Source: Planctomycetota bacterium (GTDB lineage Bacteria > Planctomycetota > Phycisphaerae > Phycisphaerales > SM1A02). Taken from it: 64,000 nt of DNA. Location: assembly GCA_014381555.1 (NCBI GenBank), contig JACNLO010000056.1, forward strand, positions 1 to 64,000, read 5' to 3'. A program made the position numbers and the translations under genes. The notes beneath the pieces were generated by a model. The model was not told the origin of the DNA. It did no database searches and saw only the letters and a program-made list of their open reading frames with translations. Shown piece after piece: positions 8,323 to 17,179 of the stretch. Position 1 is the first letter of the stretch; each line of letters opens with the position of its first letter.

Positions 8323-10104
8323 TTAGTTATTTGGAAGGATTTCTTCCATTACGTAGTGAACAATTGCCCATCGATCATCGACTGGCATCGTATCGAATGA
8401 CATCATTAACTGACCTCCACCGTAAGCACCTGGGACGCCTGTTGTGATTCGAATAAAAATATCCTCCGCTTCAGCGCCAACTTTCACATTGCCTTTAGAC
8501 AAGTCAGCAGCGATAATCACCTGAGGTAATTCAGGAGCAAGTTCTCGCCAACTGTAATTAAGTTGATCTCCACCACTGCCATCTGCACCGTGACATGAAA
8601 CACAGTTTTGAGCATATAGTTCTGCTCCCCTTTGTACGCTTGCTTGAGTTGCTGTTGGTGCTTCGCCTACGTGTATTGTGTTACCTGGCTGTGGTCCATC
8701 TACTCTAAACTCATTTAGAACATCAACAAGTGAGTCAATTTGTGCAACTGTTAGGTCTGGGAACGCTGGCATGCCCGAATCATCTAGTCCCTCTGCGATT
8801 GTTCTAAACAAATCCTCATCTGAAGCAACGCCATTATCGGTAGAAACGAAGTGATACGTTGCGCTTACAGTTCCATCTGAAACAAAGTTTCTAGGAAGTG
8901 CAGAGAAGGTTGGGGAATCCATACCTGCGCCATCACCATAGCCGTCTTCGCCGTGACAACGAGCACACTGACTTACATACAAAGGATAGCCAGCGAGAAC
9001 ATCACCCTGTGGTGTCTCAATACTCCTTGCAACACCGTCAGCAGTTGCTGAATTTGGCGAACCAAGCAAACCGCCTGAGATAAGGAAACCAATAGCAACG
9101 ATTGCAAGGCCATATACGAGCCATGATTTATCGCTTCGAAGACCAAGTTCCCACTTTCGTTGGAATCGGTACTTTTGCGTTCTCACTGATTGCGGAACAC
9201 GCACAAAATAGTTCACTGGGAAAGTCCAGAAGTGAACGAGTTTTGTAAATGGGAAATACGCGAAGAACAAAAGAGCAAGGAATACGTGCAGTTTCGTGAG
9301 GAAACTTGCAGATTCCATAAGTTCAGGCTGTGGTGTTAAAGTCCACAGACTCGCTGCCCAAGAAGAAGCTGTGTAGGTAATACCAAATATTTTATCAACG
9401 ACTACTTGGTATAAAGCAATACCAACGATTGCAATGAGGAAACATTGAACGATGTAATCTTCTGGACGACTCATTGCGCGAACTTCTGCAGAACCGATTC
9501 GGCGGACAAGCGCCATGATGGAACCGACAAGGACAAGTAGTCCGCCTATAAGCGCGCTCCAAAAGAAGAAGTCAACCGCTGAACGCGAACCCATAACTCC
9601 GCCAATTAAACCGACAACGTGTCCAGCAAGCAAGAGGACGAGCCCCCAGTGGAACATAGTTGATGCAACACCAAGCAATTGCCGACCAAACAAGCCACTT
9701 GCTCTTGTACTCCAAGAGTATGGGCGAGTCGCCATTCGGATAATTGGGACTACGAAGAACAATACGATACAGATGTAAGGGAATACTCCCCATAAGAAGT
9801 TGTTCATGGCTGTTTTTGCTCCTGCGTCAGAATAATTTCTGAGACCTTCGATAAATCGTCTTTCTTGTTGGACAAGAACTTGGGTGTCTGTTGGAACGAC
9901 AGTTGTCGTTGTTGTTTCGGTAGATATTGGTGAAGTAAAAGTTGGCGGTGGTGGAACGACTGCTTCAACTGCAGCAGTAGTAGTACCCCCACTAACTTCA
10001 TGCGATGGACCTTGTGCAATAAAACGCACCATGAACCATGCGAGCACGGTTACGATAACCAACGAAACAAAGAATGTCGTCGATTCTGCTTTGCTTGCTT
10101 TCAT
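8323..10104 (-). CDS. narI: NarI (nitrate reductase gamma, cytochrome b) fused to a dihaem cytochrome c
   Basis: A 593-residue membrane protein. An extra N-terminal helix (11-31) and a Thr/Pro-rich linker precede a complete NarI domain (about 101-305). All four b-haem histidines of NarI are present, in FHWG (H152), GHVV (H162), KLHVF (H273) and LVHFW (H291). A further helix (about 328-347) leads to two cytochrome c domains with CARCH (380-384) and CVSCH (501-505) and likely axial Met in SGMPAFPD (M445) and near FDTMPVDD (M573). The predicted topology puts the c-haems in the periplasm, so quinol electrons could reach periplasmic c-haems as well as NarGH. Normal NarI is ~225 residues. Its ATG overlaps the narJ stop (ATGA). 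Confidence 0.93.
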   Translation of the reverse strand: MKASKAESTTFFVSLVIVTVLAWFMVRFIAQGPSHEVSGGTTTAAVEAVVPPPPTFTSPISTETTTTTVVPTDTQVLVQQERRFIEGLRNYSDAGAKTAMNNFLWGVFPYICIVLFFVVPIIRMATRPYSWSTRASGLFGRQLLGVASTMFHWGLVLLLAGHVVGLIGGVMGSRSAVDFFFWSALIGGLLVLVGSIMALVRRIGSAEVRAMSRPEDYIVQCFLIAIVGIALYQVVVDKIFGITYTASSWAASLWTLTPQPELMESASFLTKLHVFLALLFFAYFPFTKLVHFWTFPVNYFVRVPQSVRTQKYRFQRKWELGLRSDKSWLVYGLAIVAIGFLISGGLLGSPNSATADGVARSIETPQGDVLAGYPLYVSQCARCHGEDGYGDGAGMDSPTFSALPRNFVSDGTVSATYHFVSTDNGVASDEDLFRTIAEGLDDSGMPAFPDLTVAQIDSLVDVLNEFRVDGPQPGNTIHVGEAPTATQASVQRGAELYAQNCVSCHGADGSGGDQLNYSWRELAPELPQVIIAADLSKGNVKVGAEAEDIFIRITTGVPGAYGGGQLMMSFDTMPVDDRWAIVHYVMEEILPNN

Positions 10105-10784
10105 GGTCGCACCTCTGGCATATTCATGTCATTCATAATTTCAACTGGTTCACTTTCATTGATTACGTTCAAAGAAACATTACCTTTTTGTTCATCGGGC
10201 GATTTCCACATAGGAACATCGCCAATCAGTTGGAGATCCTCTGCAGCAACTAGTTCAATCGCAGGAATAAGCAATCCGTAAATCGAATCAAATTTTGCAA
10301 ACCCTCTTGCAAGTGGCGCCATGCCTGCGAGCAAATATTTTTCAATAAGCCGGCGACGAAGACCAAGCGTGTCTTCTTTCGAACTCTCAAGAGAAAGCGC
10401 CATAAATTCAAGCATGACTGGTAGGTAATCTGGCATTTCAATCGACCCAAGGTCAAATCCAAAATGTTCATACATACCACTGAGTTCAAGCATAAATGCG
10501 TTGCGTGGCGAAGTGCTAATACCACTGCATGTTGATGGTTCTTCAAACATGTGCGTGCCAAGATACAGTGGGCATGGAGGTGAAAGTTCAAGCGTCGAAA
10601 CATATTCATGGCTTGAAGTAGCACCATCAGATTCAATGAACCTTTCAACTTGTTCAGCGACGTGTGGCATGCACAATCTCGTTTGGTCAAGCCACATTGC
10701 CAAACATGCATCATTGCGACGTGTTGGATTCACAAACAATTCTGCAAGCAAGCGATATGCGGTTGAAATATCACGCGTTTCCAT
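10101..10784 (-). CDS. narJ: NarJ nitrate reductase assembly chaperone
   Basis: A 227-residue cytoplasmic protein of the NarJ/TorD type. The characteristic segment MPDYLPVMLEFMALS (about 127-141) is clear, as is the early YRLLAELFVNP. NarJ proteins guide molybdenum cofactor and Fe-S insertion into NarG and its docking on NarI. It sits 2 bp after narH, and its stop overlaps the narI start, the standard narGHJI order. The C-terminal 40 residues are acidic and variable, as usual. Confidence 0.9.
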   Translation of the reverse strand: METRDISTAYRLLAELFVNPTRRNDACLAMWLDQTRLCMPHVAEQVERFIESDGATSSHEYVSTLELSPPCPLYLGTHMFEEPSTCSGISTSPRNAFMLELSGMYEHFGFDLGSIEMPDYLPVMLEFMALSLESSKEDTLGLRRRLIEKYLLAGMAPLARGFAKFDSIYGLLIPAIELVAAEDLQLIGDVPMWKSPDEQKGNVSLNVINESEPVEIMNDMNMPEVRP

Positions 10785-10786
10785 GT

Positions 10787-12328
10787 TTAGCTTCCAACCT
10801 CTTCGCGGTTTCCGTGAAAAGTAGTGCTTCGTTGAGGCATATTACTTGGAGTCATTTCGCTAAAGCCAGCGTAGCCACGTTCGATATAAGGTGCGTTATC
10901 TGTTCGTTCTCGCCTTGTTGTCGGAACAACAAATCGTTCGTGGTAGTGAGCAAGTGAAAGAAGCCGGTGCATATCTTTCGCGTCTTGCTCTGTCAGACCC
11001 ACTTTTTCGAGGACATCTACATCCGCCACGCCATCGACTCGGACACTTCGACGATATCCGCGAATGGCAAGTTGACGAAGAAGTGCAACTTCAATTTGGC
11101 TATCATCTCCTGCCGAGAACATCGAAGAGAGGAACTTGATGGGCAATCGGAATTCATCCATGTTCGGGAGAACTGTTTTACCGCCGACCATCGCTAGCGT
11201 ATCTGAACCATCAGCTTTTGTTTTCACTGGGCTTTCAGGTGGAATGTAGAAAAGCGCAGGTAACGTTCTAAACTCTGGGTGGAGCGGAAGTGCAATCTTC
11301 CACTCTTTCACCATGCGGTAGACCGGTGATCGCTTACATGCATCGAGCCATGAATCACTTATACCTGCTTCTTTTGCAGCAGCGATTACTTCAGGATCAT
11401 GTGGATCAAGAATCAATTCGCGTTGCGCATCGACAAGTTCGTTTTCTGGGAGGTTCGCAATTTCAGCGACCTTATCCATATCGTACAGAAGTGGACCCAT
11501 GTAACGAATCCGTCCGGGGCAACTGTGGAAACATGCTGGTGGTTGCCCTGCTTCAAGCCGTGGGTAACACAAAAGGCATTTTTCCATTTTGCCTGTTTTC
11601 CAGTTGTAATACGGTTTTTTGTAAGGGCAAGAAGAAACGCAGTACCGCCATGCTCGACATCTATTTTGGTCGATAAGCACTACACCGTCTTCTTCTCGTT
11701 TGTAGCCAGCACCTGATGGGCAAGCGGCAACACAACAAGGATTCATGCAGTGATTACATATTCGTGGAAGGTACATGATGAATGAATCACGAAATTTCAA
11801 TAGTGCATCACGTTCTGAGTCGCTCATGCCTTCGAAGTTGATGTCCATTGCACCTGTGCCTTCAGTCGTTGCACCTGCACCATTATCTTCCCAGTTCACT
11901 GCGTATTCAATTGGAATATCTTCTTTACCAGTGATCATCGACTTTGGTCTTGCGACAGGTTGTGAGTGTACTGTTGGTGTTGTGGAATGCAAATCTTCAT
12001 ACGTAAAAGTAAATGGACCTTGCCCGTAATACTCTTCCATTTGAGGCATCACGGGGTTGTAAAACAAGTTCATCATCGTCCAGAACTTTGAACCAATGTT
12101 CAACTTCGGACCATGGCCTTTAGTTTGGCTCCAACCGCCCTTGTACTTTTCTTGATTCTCCCATTGTTTTGGGTAACCAATTCCGGGCTTTGTTTCTACA
12201 TTGTTCCAGAACATGTACTCAGCGCCTTCGCGGTTTGTCCATACGTTCTTGCATGCCACTGTACACGTGTTACATCCGAGACATTTGTCAAGGTTGAACA
12301 CCATTCCCATTTGTTGTTTGACCAGCAT
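10787..12328 (-). CDS. narH: NarH nitrate reductase beta (iron-sulfur) subunit
   Basis: A 513-residue electron-transfer subunit. The first cluster-binding motif is C-x2-C-x2-C-x3-C at 16-26 (CLGCNTCTVAC). Further Cys groups occur in CNHCMNPCCVAAC, CRAWRYCVSSC and CLLC with a later CFHSC. The Trp in CRAWRYC replaces a Cys, the signature of the [3Fe-4S] site in NarH. It carries electrons from NarI haems to NarG. Start is ATG 12328 with AGGAG upstream. The gap to narG is 77 bp. Sequence blocks such as FNLDKC, NNVETKPG and WENQEKYKGGW are near-identical to enteric NarH. Confidence 0.95.
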   Translation of the reverse strand: MLVKQQMGMVFNLDKCLGCNTCTVACKNVWTNREGAEYMFWNNVETKPGIGYPKQWENQEKYKGGWSQTKGHGPKLNIGSKFWTMMNLFYNPVMPQMEEYYGQGPFTFTYEDLHSTTPTVHSQPVARPKSMITGKEDIPIEYAVNWEDNGAGATTEGTGAMDINFEGMSDSERDALLKFRDSFIMYLPRICNHCMNPCCVAACPSGAGYKREEDGVVLIDQNRCRAWRYCVSSCPYKKPYYNWKTGKMEKCLLCYPRLEAGQPPACFHSCPGRIRYMGPLLYDMDKVAEIANLPENELVDAQRELILDPHDPEVIAAAKEAGISDSWLDACKRSPVYRMVKEWKIALPLHPEFRTLPALFYIPPESPVKTKADGSDTLAMVGGKTVLPNMDEFRLPIKFLSSMFSAGDDSQIEVALLRQLAIRGYRRSVRVDGVADVDVLEKVGLTEQDAKDMHRLLSLAHYHERFVVPTTRRERTDNAPYIERGYAGFSEMTPSNMPQRSTTFHGNREEVGS

Positions 12329-12405
12329 TAGGCAGGTCTCCTATCTTGAGTTACTAACTTTAAAATCATTGTTATTAGTTTCATTTGGTAATTCAACTCC
12401 AACGC

Positions 12406-15400
12406 TTAGGCGTTTGGCACTAAGTGTGCGTCCTTATCTTGATACAGGACTTTTTTCGGCCCAGCTGCAAGAGGCATCTTTCGAATAAGAACAGCACAGT
12501 CACGTTCCGATGGACTTGGACCTTGATAATTCAAGAAGTATGTCCAGTTTGCGTACCCACCCATCATGCAGGAAGGGTTCATCATGACTCTTGTTGGTGC
12601 GTTGTTGTTACCGCCACGAAGATCTGTTACGCCACGCTTCCGTGCAAGTGGGGAGAATGGAACTGCAACATGTCGTTCAGATGAGTGGTACATAATGACC
12701 GACTCACGTGGGATAGTTCCACTGAGGACTGCACGAACATTGCAAATACCGTTTTCGTTATAAACTTCGACCCAGTCGTTGTCTTTCACGTCGATTTCTG
12801 CTGCGTCTTCGTCGTTAATCCAAACCACTTGGCCACCGCGGAACAAATTCAACATTTGCCAAGTGTCCCAGAACATCGAGTGAATAGACCATTTACCATG
12901 CGGAGTCATAAAGCGGAACACTTTTGAATTTGCTTCTGCTGTACTTGGTGAACAGTCACCAATTTTTACCATGTCAACCGGTGGCTTATACGTTGGCATC
13001 GATTCGCCTAATTCACGATACCCACGATGGTCAAAGTAAATTTCTTGACGGCCAGTAAGCGTATGCCATGGTTTTAATCGTTCAACGTTCATCGACCAAG
13101 GCGCATAAGTTCTTCCTGGGCATTCAATCGCTGACCAGTGTGGTGATGTCAGACTACGCCGTGGTTGCGATTGCAATTCAGGATAGTGATGATGTATTTC
13201 TTGGTCGCCTTCAACAAGGTCTGCAAGTGGAAGACCAACTCGTTTTTCAAGACCTTGGAAAATTTGATGTGAAAGTTCACCGTCTGATTCTGGTGAAATT
13301 CGTAAAATAGTTTCACAAACTTGCTCAGCGCGTTCAAGTGACGAACGGCCATTTATTTCTCCAACCAAGTAACTTTCTTTCAGTTTTTCGCAAACTTCAG
13401 TCAGATCGCCCATGATTCCTTTGCATCCATATCCGTTTGGTTTACAAACGTTTGGACCAAAGGTCACATACCGTTCAAGTATTTTTGTGTAATCACGCTT
13501 AACGATTTTAACTTTCGGGAACGTCTTACCTGGAATGGCTTCACATTCACCGTTGTACCAATCGTATATTTCGCCCATAGGTTGCGCCATTTCATCTTTG
13601 GAGTCAGTGATCAATGGTTGCATCACCATGTCTTCAAACTCATCAGGCATGTGCTTTTCAGCAAGTTTGCTAACTTTTGCAGCGACTTCCTTGAATGCTT
13701 CCCAGTCGTGCTTCGCTTCCCATGGTGCATCATGAGCTGGAGTAAATGGATGGAAGAATGAGTGAAGGTCAGAGCAGGTCAAGTCGTACTTTTCATACCA
13801 ATGCGCGGTTGGAAGCACGATGTCTGAATAGTTTGCAGACGAATCCATACGCAAGTTAATGTTTACGACAAGATCAAGTTTGCCAATCGGCGCATCTTTG
13901 TGCCACTCGACACCTTTCACTAAACCCTCTGCACGATCTTCGCCAAGCACGTTGTTGTGCGTACCGAGCATGTGCTTCAAGTTGTATTCGTGACCACGCA
14001 TACTTGTACCGATGAGGTTGCCACGCCAAATCCAAAGAACCTTTGGATGGTTTTCTTCAGCATCAACATCTTCCAGAGCAAACTTGTCTTTGCCTTCAGA
14101 GAATTGTTTTGCAACCCAGTTTGCAACTTCTTCTTCAGAGTTTGCGCCTGCTTCTCGAGCTTCTTTTAGATACTCGATTGGGTTTTTCTTGTTCACTTGT
14201 GGATAGAACGGCATCCAACCATTTCGAACGGACATGAGGTATTGATCCGCAGCATGACTGCCACCCTTCTCTGGGAATTTTTCAGCCCATGGTGCCCAAA
14301 TTGGGTCAAGAATCATACCGTCGTACCGCCACTGGTCTGTATTGAAGTAGAAGAACGACGTACTGTTTTGATGCCTTGGAGGTCCACCCCAGTCAGCTGC
14401 ACCACCGAGCGTGCCGATTGCTGCGTATGGTCGAATTTTTTCCGTTCCAACATACGAATGGAAGCCACCACCGTTGCGTCCCATGCAACCTGTGAGTATT
14501 CCCATCACTGCCATCGCACGGTGAATCAATGGACCACCGTGGTACCAGTGCAAGGTGCCCGAGCCTGTAATGAACATGGACTTGCCCTCAGTTTTTTCTG
14601 AGTTTTCAGCCCATTCTCTTGCAACACGAATCACAAGTTCTCGGTCAACGCCGGTTTCTTGTTCTTGCCATGCTGGCGTGTACGCTTGCGTTGCATCATC
14701 ATAATCTTTTGGATACGCGCCCGAAAGTCCTCGATTCACGCCTAGGTGAGAAAGCAACACATCAAACGCAGTTGTTACGATGACTTCTTCTCCGCTTGCG
14801 TTTGTCACACGTTTTACAGGAACACCACGTTTTACAGTAACTGAATCCTTACCCTTACCCTCGGTTGCACCAAGCGTTGTATCAAATGTGTCAGTGAAGT
14901 CAGCAAAATTTACTTGCACTTCTTCAAACGTTCCATCATCACCAATACAAGTTAGCATTGGGTCAAACTCTTCACCTGCGACATCTTTATTGTCTAAGTT
15001 CCAACGGCCAGTATTTTCTTCTTCCCAACGATACCCAAGAGTACCAAGTGGAAGTTTTACTTTGTCGGTGCCTTTCTCGAGTTGGATGAGTTTCCAATCA
15101 GCGTTTTCTTCGCCTGCATAATCAGTGAAGTCAGTTGCTCGCATAAAGCGACCGGACAAGTATGAACCATCTTCTTGTTTATCAAGTTGAACAACAAACG
15201 GAAGGTTAGTAAATTGTTTTACATAGTTATAGAAGTATTCACTTCGGCGGTTGATGTGGTACTCTTGCAGGATCACGTGAATACAAGCAAGCAAGTACGC
15301 TGCATCCGTTCCGGGACGAACAGGAACCCAAAGGTCCGCGAATTTCGTCATGTCAGAATAGTTCGGAGCGAGATTGACAATTTTACCGCCGTTGTACTTA

Positions 15401-16185
15401 TGCTCAGAAGCGAAGTGTGCATCTGGCGTACGCGTCATTGGTAGGTTTGAACCGACAACCATCCAATAGGTTGATTGATACCAATCCGCCGCTTCAGCAA
15501 CGTCTGTTTGGTCGCCCCAAATCCACGGCATAATGTGTGGAAGGTCGTGGTACCACTCGTAAAACGAGAGCATCGTGCCACCGAGCAAGTTGCAAAAACG
15601 GTGGCCAGAAATGAAGCTCACCATACTCATCGCGGGAATTGGCGAGAACGATGCGATGTGATCCGCGCCGTACTTCTTTACTGTATGAATAATAGACGCC
15701 GCCCAAATGTCGGTTGCTTTATCCCAACTACCACGGCGCCATCCAGCTTTACCACGAGCATTGCGGTATTTTTTCTTGCGTTCTGGATCTGCCTCGATTG
15801 CTGCCCATGCTTCAACGGGGTCTTTACCCTTGGCGATTTCTTCTTCGTACATTTCGAGAAGAACGCCACGAATGTAAGGGTATTTAGGACGAACTGGACT
15901 GTAAGGGTACCAAGATGCAGAAATGCCACGCTGACAACCGCGTGGTTCGTAACTTGGTGTTTCAGAGTTGATTTGAGGCCAGTCGGTTTTTTGAAGTTCC
16001 CAACAAATCAGACCATTCTTGACAAAGACTTCCCAAGAACATGAGCCAGAACAGTTCACACTGTGGCTTGTTCGAACCGAACGGTCATAGGACCATCGTT
16101 CGCGGTAAAAATCTTCCCAGTCTCTGGGCTCGTCAGCGATTCGGAACCAGCGTGATGCTGCTCCATTTGAAGTTCCTGCGCTCAT
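12406..16185 (-). CDS. narG: NarG nitrate reductase catalytic (molybdopterin) subunit
   Basis: A 1259-residue molybdenum enzyme that reduces nitrate to nitrite. The FS0 cluster ligands are visible as H41, C45, C49 and C84 (HSVNCSGSC; EPRGCQRG). The Mo-ligating Asp is D214 in SFYEWYHDLPH. There is no twin-arginine signal; the N-terminus MSAGTSNGAASRWFRIADEPRDWEDFY resembles cytoplasmic bacterial NarG rather than the exported archaeal type. Blocks such as SPIPAMSMVSFISG and TRTPDAHF support the call. Its ATG overlaps the stop of the upstream MIP18-like gene (ATGA), so the two are translationally coupled. Confidence 0.97.
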   Translation of the reverse strand: MSAGTSNGAASRWFRIADEPRDWEDFYRERWSYDRSVRTSHSVNCSGSCSWEVFVKNGLICWELQKTDWPQINSETPSYEPRGCQRGISASWYPYSPVRPKYPYIRGVLLEMYEEEIAKGKDPVEAWAAIEADPERKKKYRNARGKAGWRRGSWDKATDIWAASIIHTVKKYGADHIASFSPIPAMSMVSFISGHRFCNLLGGTMLSFYEWYHDLPHIMPWIWGDQTDVAEAADWYQSTYWMVVGSNLPMTRTPDAHFASEHKYNGGKIVNLAPNYSDMTKFADLWVPVRPGTDAAYLLACIHVILQEYHINRRSEYFYNYVKQFTNLPFVVQLDKQEDGSYLSGRFMRATDFTDYAGEENADWKLIQLEKGTDKVKLPLGTLGYRWEEENTGRWNLDNKDVAGEEFDPMLTCIGDDGTFEEVQVNFADFTDTFDTTLGATEGKGKDSVTVKRGVPVKRVTNASGEEVIVTTAFDVLLSHLGVNRGLSGAYPKDYDDATQAYTPAWQEQETGVDRELVIRVAREWAENSEKTEGKSMFITGSGTLHWYHGGPLIHRAMAVMGILTGCMGRNGGGFHSYVGTEKIRPYAAIGTLGGAADWGGPPRHQNSTSFFYFNTDQWRYDGMILDPIWAPWAEKFPEKGGSHAADQYLMSVRNGWMPFYPQVNKKNPIEYLKEAREAGANSEEEVANWVAKQFSEGKDKFALEDVDAEENHPKVLWIWRGNLIGTSMRGHEYNLKHMLGTHNNVLGEDRAEGLVKGVEWHKDAPIGKLDLVVNINLRMDSSANYSDIVLPTAHWYEKYDLTCSDLHSFFHPFTPAHDAPWEAKHDWEAFKEVAAKVSKLAEKHMPDEFEDMVMQPLITDSKDEMAQPMGEIYDWYNGECEAIPGKTFPKVKIVKRDYTKILERYVTFGPNVCKPNGYGCKGIMGDLTEVCEKLKESYLVGEINGRSSLERAEQVCETILRISPESDGELSHQIFQGLEKRVGLPLADLVEGDQEIHHHYPELQSQPRRSLTSPHWSAIECPGRTYAPWSMNVERLKPWHTLTGRQEIYFDHRGYRELGESMPTYKPPVDMVKIGDCSPSTAEANSKVFRFMTPHGKWSIHSMFWDTWQMLNLFRGGQVVWINDEDAAEIDVKDNDWVEVYNENGICNVRAVLSGTIPRESVIMYHSSERHVAVPFSPLARKRGVTDLRGGNNNAPTRVMMNPSCMMGGYANWTYFLNYQGPSPSERDCAVLIRKMPLAAGPKKVLYQDKDAHLVPNA

Positions 16186-16976
16186 GCGTCGCTCTCCTGC
16201 TTAGGTTTTGTTGTTGTTACTTGTTCTACACCTTCTGGAATTTGGATATCACACCCAATTTGGAAGGCCTCTATAAATGGTCTAAAATCTCTTGGAGTTC
16301 CGTATACGGAAACAACGGCTTTTCGTTGTTCGTCATACACGAGGTTCACAACGACGTTGCGTCCAACTGGATGCGATCGTTCTGAACCATCTCCGAACGT
16401 GTCTTCGTGCATTGCTTGAATGGCGACGTACATGAGACCTGCGGGATGTTTCTGCCACCATAGTTCAAAGTGCCAATCAAGAAGTTGTACTGTTGATTCA
16501 CCACTTTCTATGGAAGCATCGCTCGGATCAACATCCCATTGCATGACAGGTGGGTACCCTTCCCAATGTTCATCTGGAATTTCAGCTTCTGGTGCCATTT
16601 GCTGATCGGGTCCAAACTCACCGTAACCAATTTCTTCAGCAATACCTGTGCCCATTGCTGTATCGGTTTCAGAAAGAATGTTCAGTGAAACACCATCTCG
16701 ACCGTGACTAGTTACATCTGCTCTCTTTTCTTCTGGTTTGTCCCATGTCACAGAGACGCGTTCAACACCATCAAGTGAAGCAAGTTCGCGTTCAATTGCA
16801 CCAGCCATAGCTTGATGTTCAAACGCCTCAACTTCTGGTTGCGAAAGTTTTACCATCGCCCGCCCATCAATAAGTGCAACGTCTTGCACTGTTCCTGATG
16901 CAACAATGTTCGCGCCCAGTTTCGGGTCGTTCATTGTCTGTAATTTTGACCAAATTGTTTCTTCTGTACAAATCAT
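16182..16976 (-). CDS. MIP18/DUF59-domain protein heading the nar operon
   Basis: A 264-residue protein starting at ATG 16976 with TAGGAG upstream. Residues ~8-80 (WSKLQTMNDPKLGANIV, then LASLDGVERVSVTW) fit the MIP18/DUF59 fold of Fe-S-cluster assembly factors, though the usual Cys is not seen. Residues 90-264 form a domain I do not recognise, rich in Trp/acidic residues (EHWEGYPPVMQWDVDP, HFELWWQKHP). It is coupled to narG by an ATGA overlap and is the first gene of the operon, which suggests a role in maturation of the nitrate reductase Fe-S clusters or in quality control. That role is inference. Confidence 0.7.
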   Translation of the reverse strand: MICTEETIWSKLQTMNDPKLGANIVASGTVQDVALIDGRAMVKLSQPEVEAFEHQAMAGAIERELASLDGVERVSVTWDKPEEKRADVTSHGRDGVSLNILSETDTAMGTGIAEEIGYGEFGPDQQMAPEAEIPDEHWEGYPPVMQWDVDPSDASIESGESTVQLLDWHFELWWQKHPAGLMYVAIQAMHEDTFGDGSERSHPVGRNVVVNLVYDEQRKAVVSVYGTPRDFRPFIEAFQIGCDIQIPEGVEQVTTTKPKQESDA

Positions 16977-17015
16977 TTCTTATAAAACTCCTACCACTAA
17001 AAACGGCTGCCAAAC

Positions 17016-17100
17016 CTTGTTATGTAAGTCGCACAAGATAACGGAAAAATGGACTTATGTATCTACATTCTTGCACTTTTTTTCACAATTACTCGTTATC
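17016..17100. promoter_or_regulatory. Divergent promoter region of nar operon and msrBA with small inverted repeats
   Basis: The ~200-bp gap between the divergent nar operon and msrBA contains CTTGT/ACAAG (17016-17020 and 17033-17037). It also contains GATAACG (17037-17043) mirrored by CGTTATC (17094-17100). These may be operator half-sites. I found no convincing FNR-type TTGAT-N4-ATCAA box. Confidence 0.25.
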
Positions 17101-17179
17101 ATAGCAAAAACGAAGAATATAACAGTATAAATGACTACTTTTTTCTTGAATCTGGCAACATATATTGAAAAGGCATATC

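Noticed and set aside
15475-16044. 189-codon open frame antisense to narG (and others at 14197-14601, 14780-15121)
   Set aside because: They lie opposite a gene with clear, fully conserved NarG motifs, show low-complexity, Arg/Thr/Phe-rich translations and have no family resemblance.
16977-17179. FNR/DNR-type binding site before the nar operon
   Set aside because: No TTGAT-N4-ATCAA or close variant found; only weak unrelated inverted repeats.
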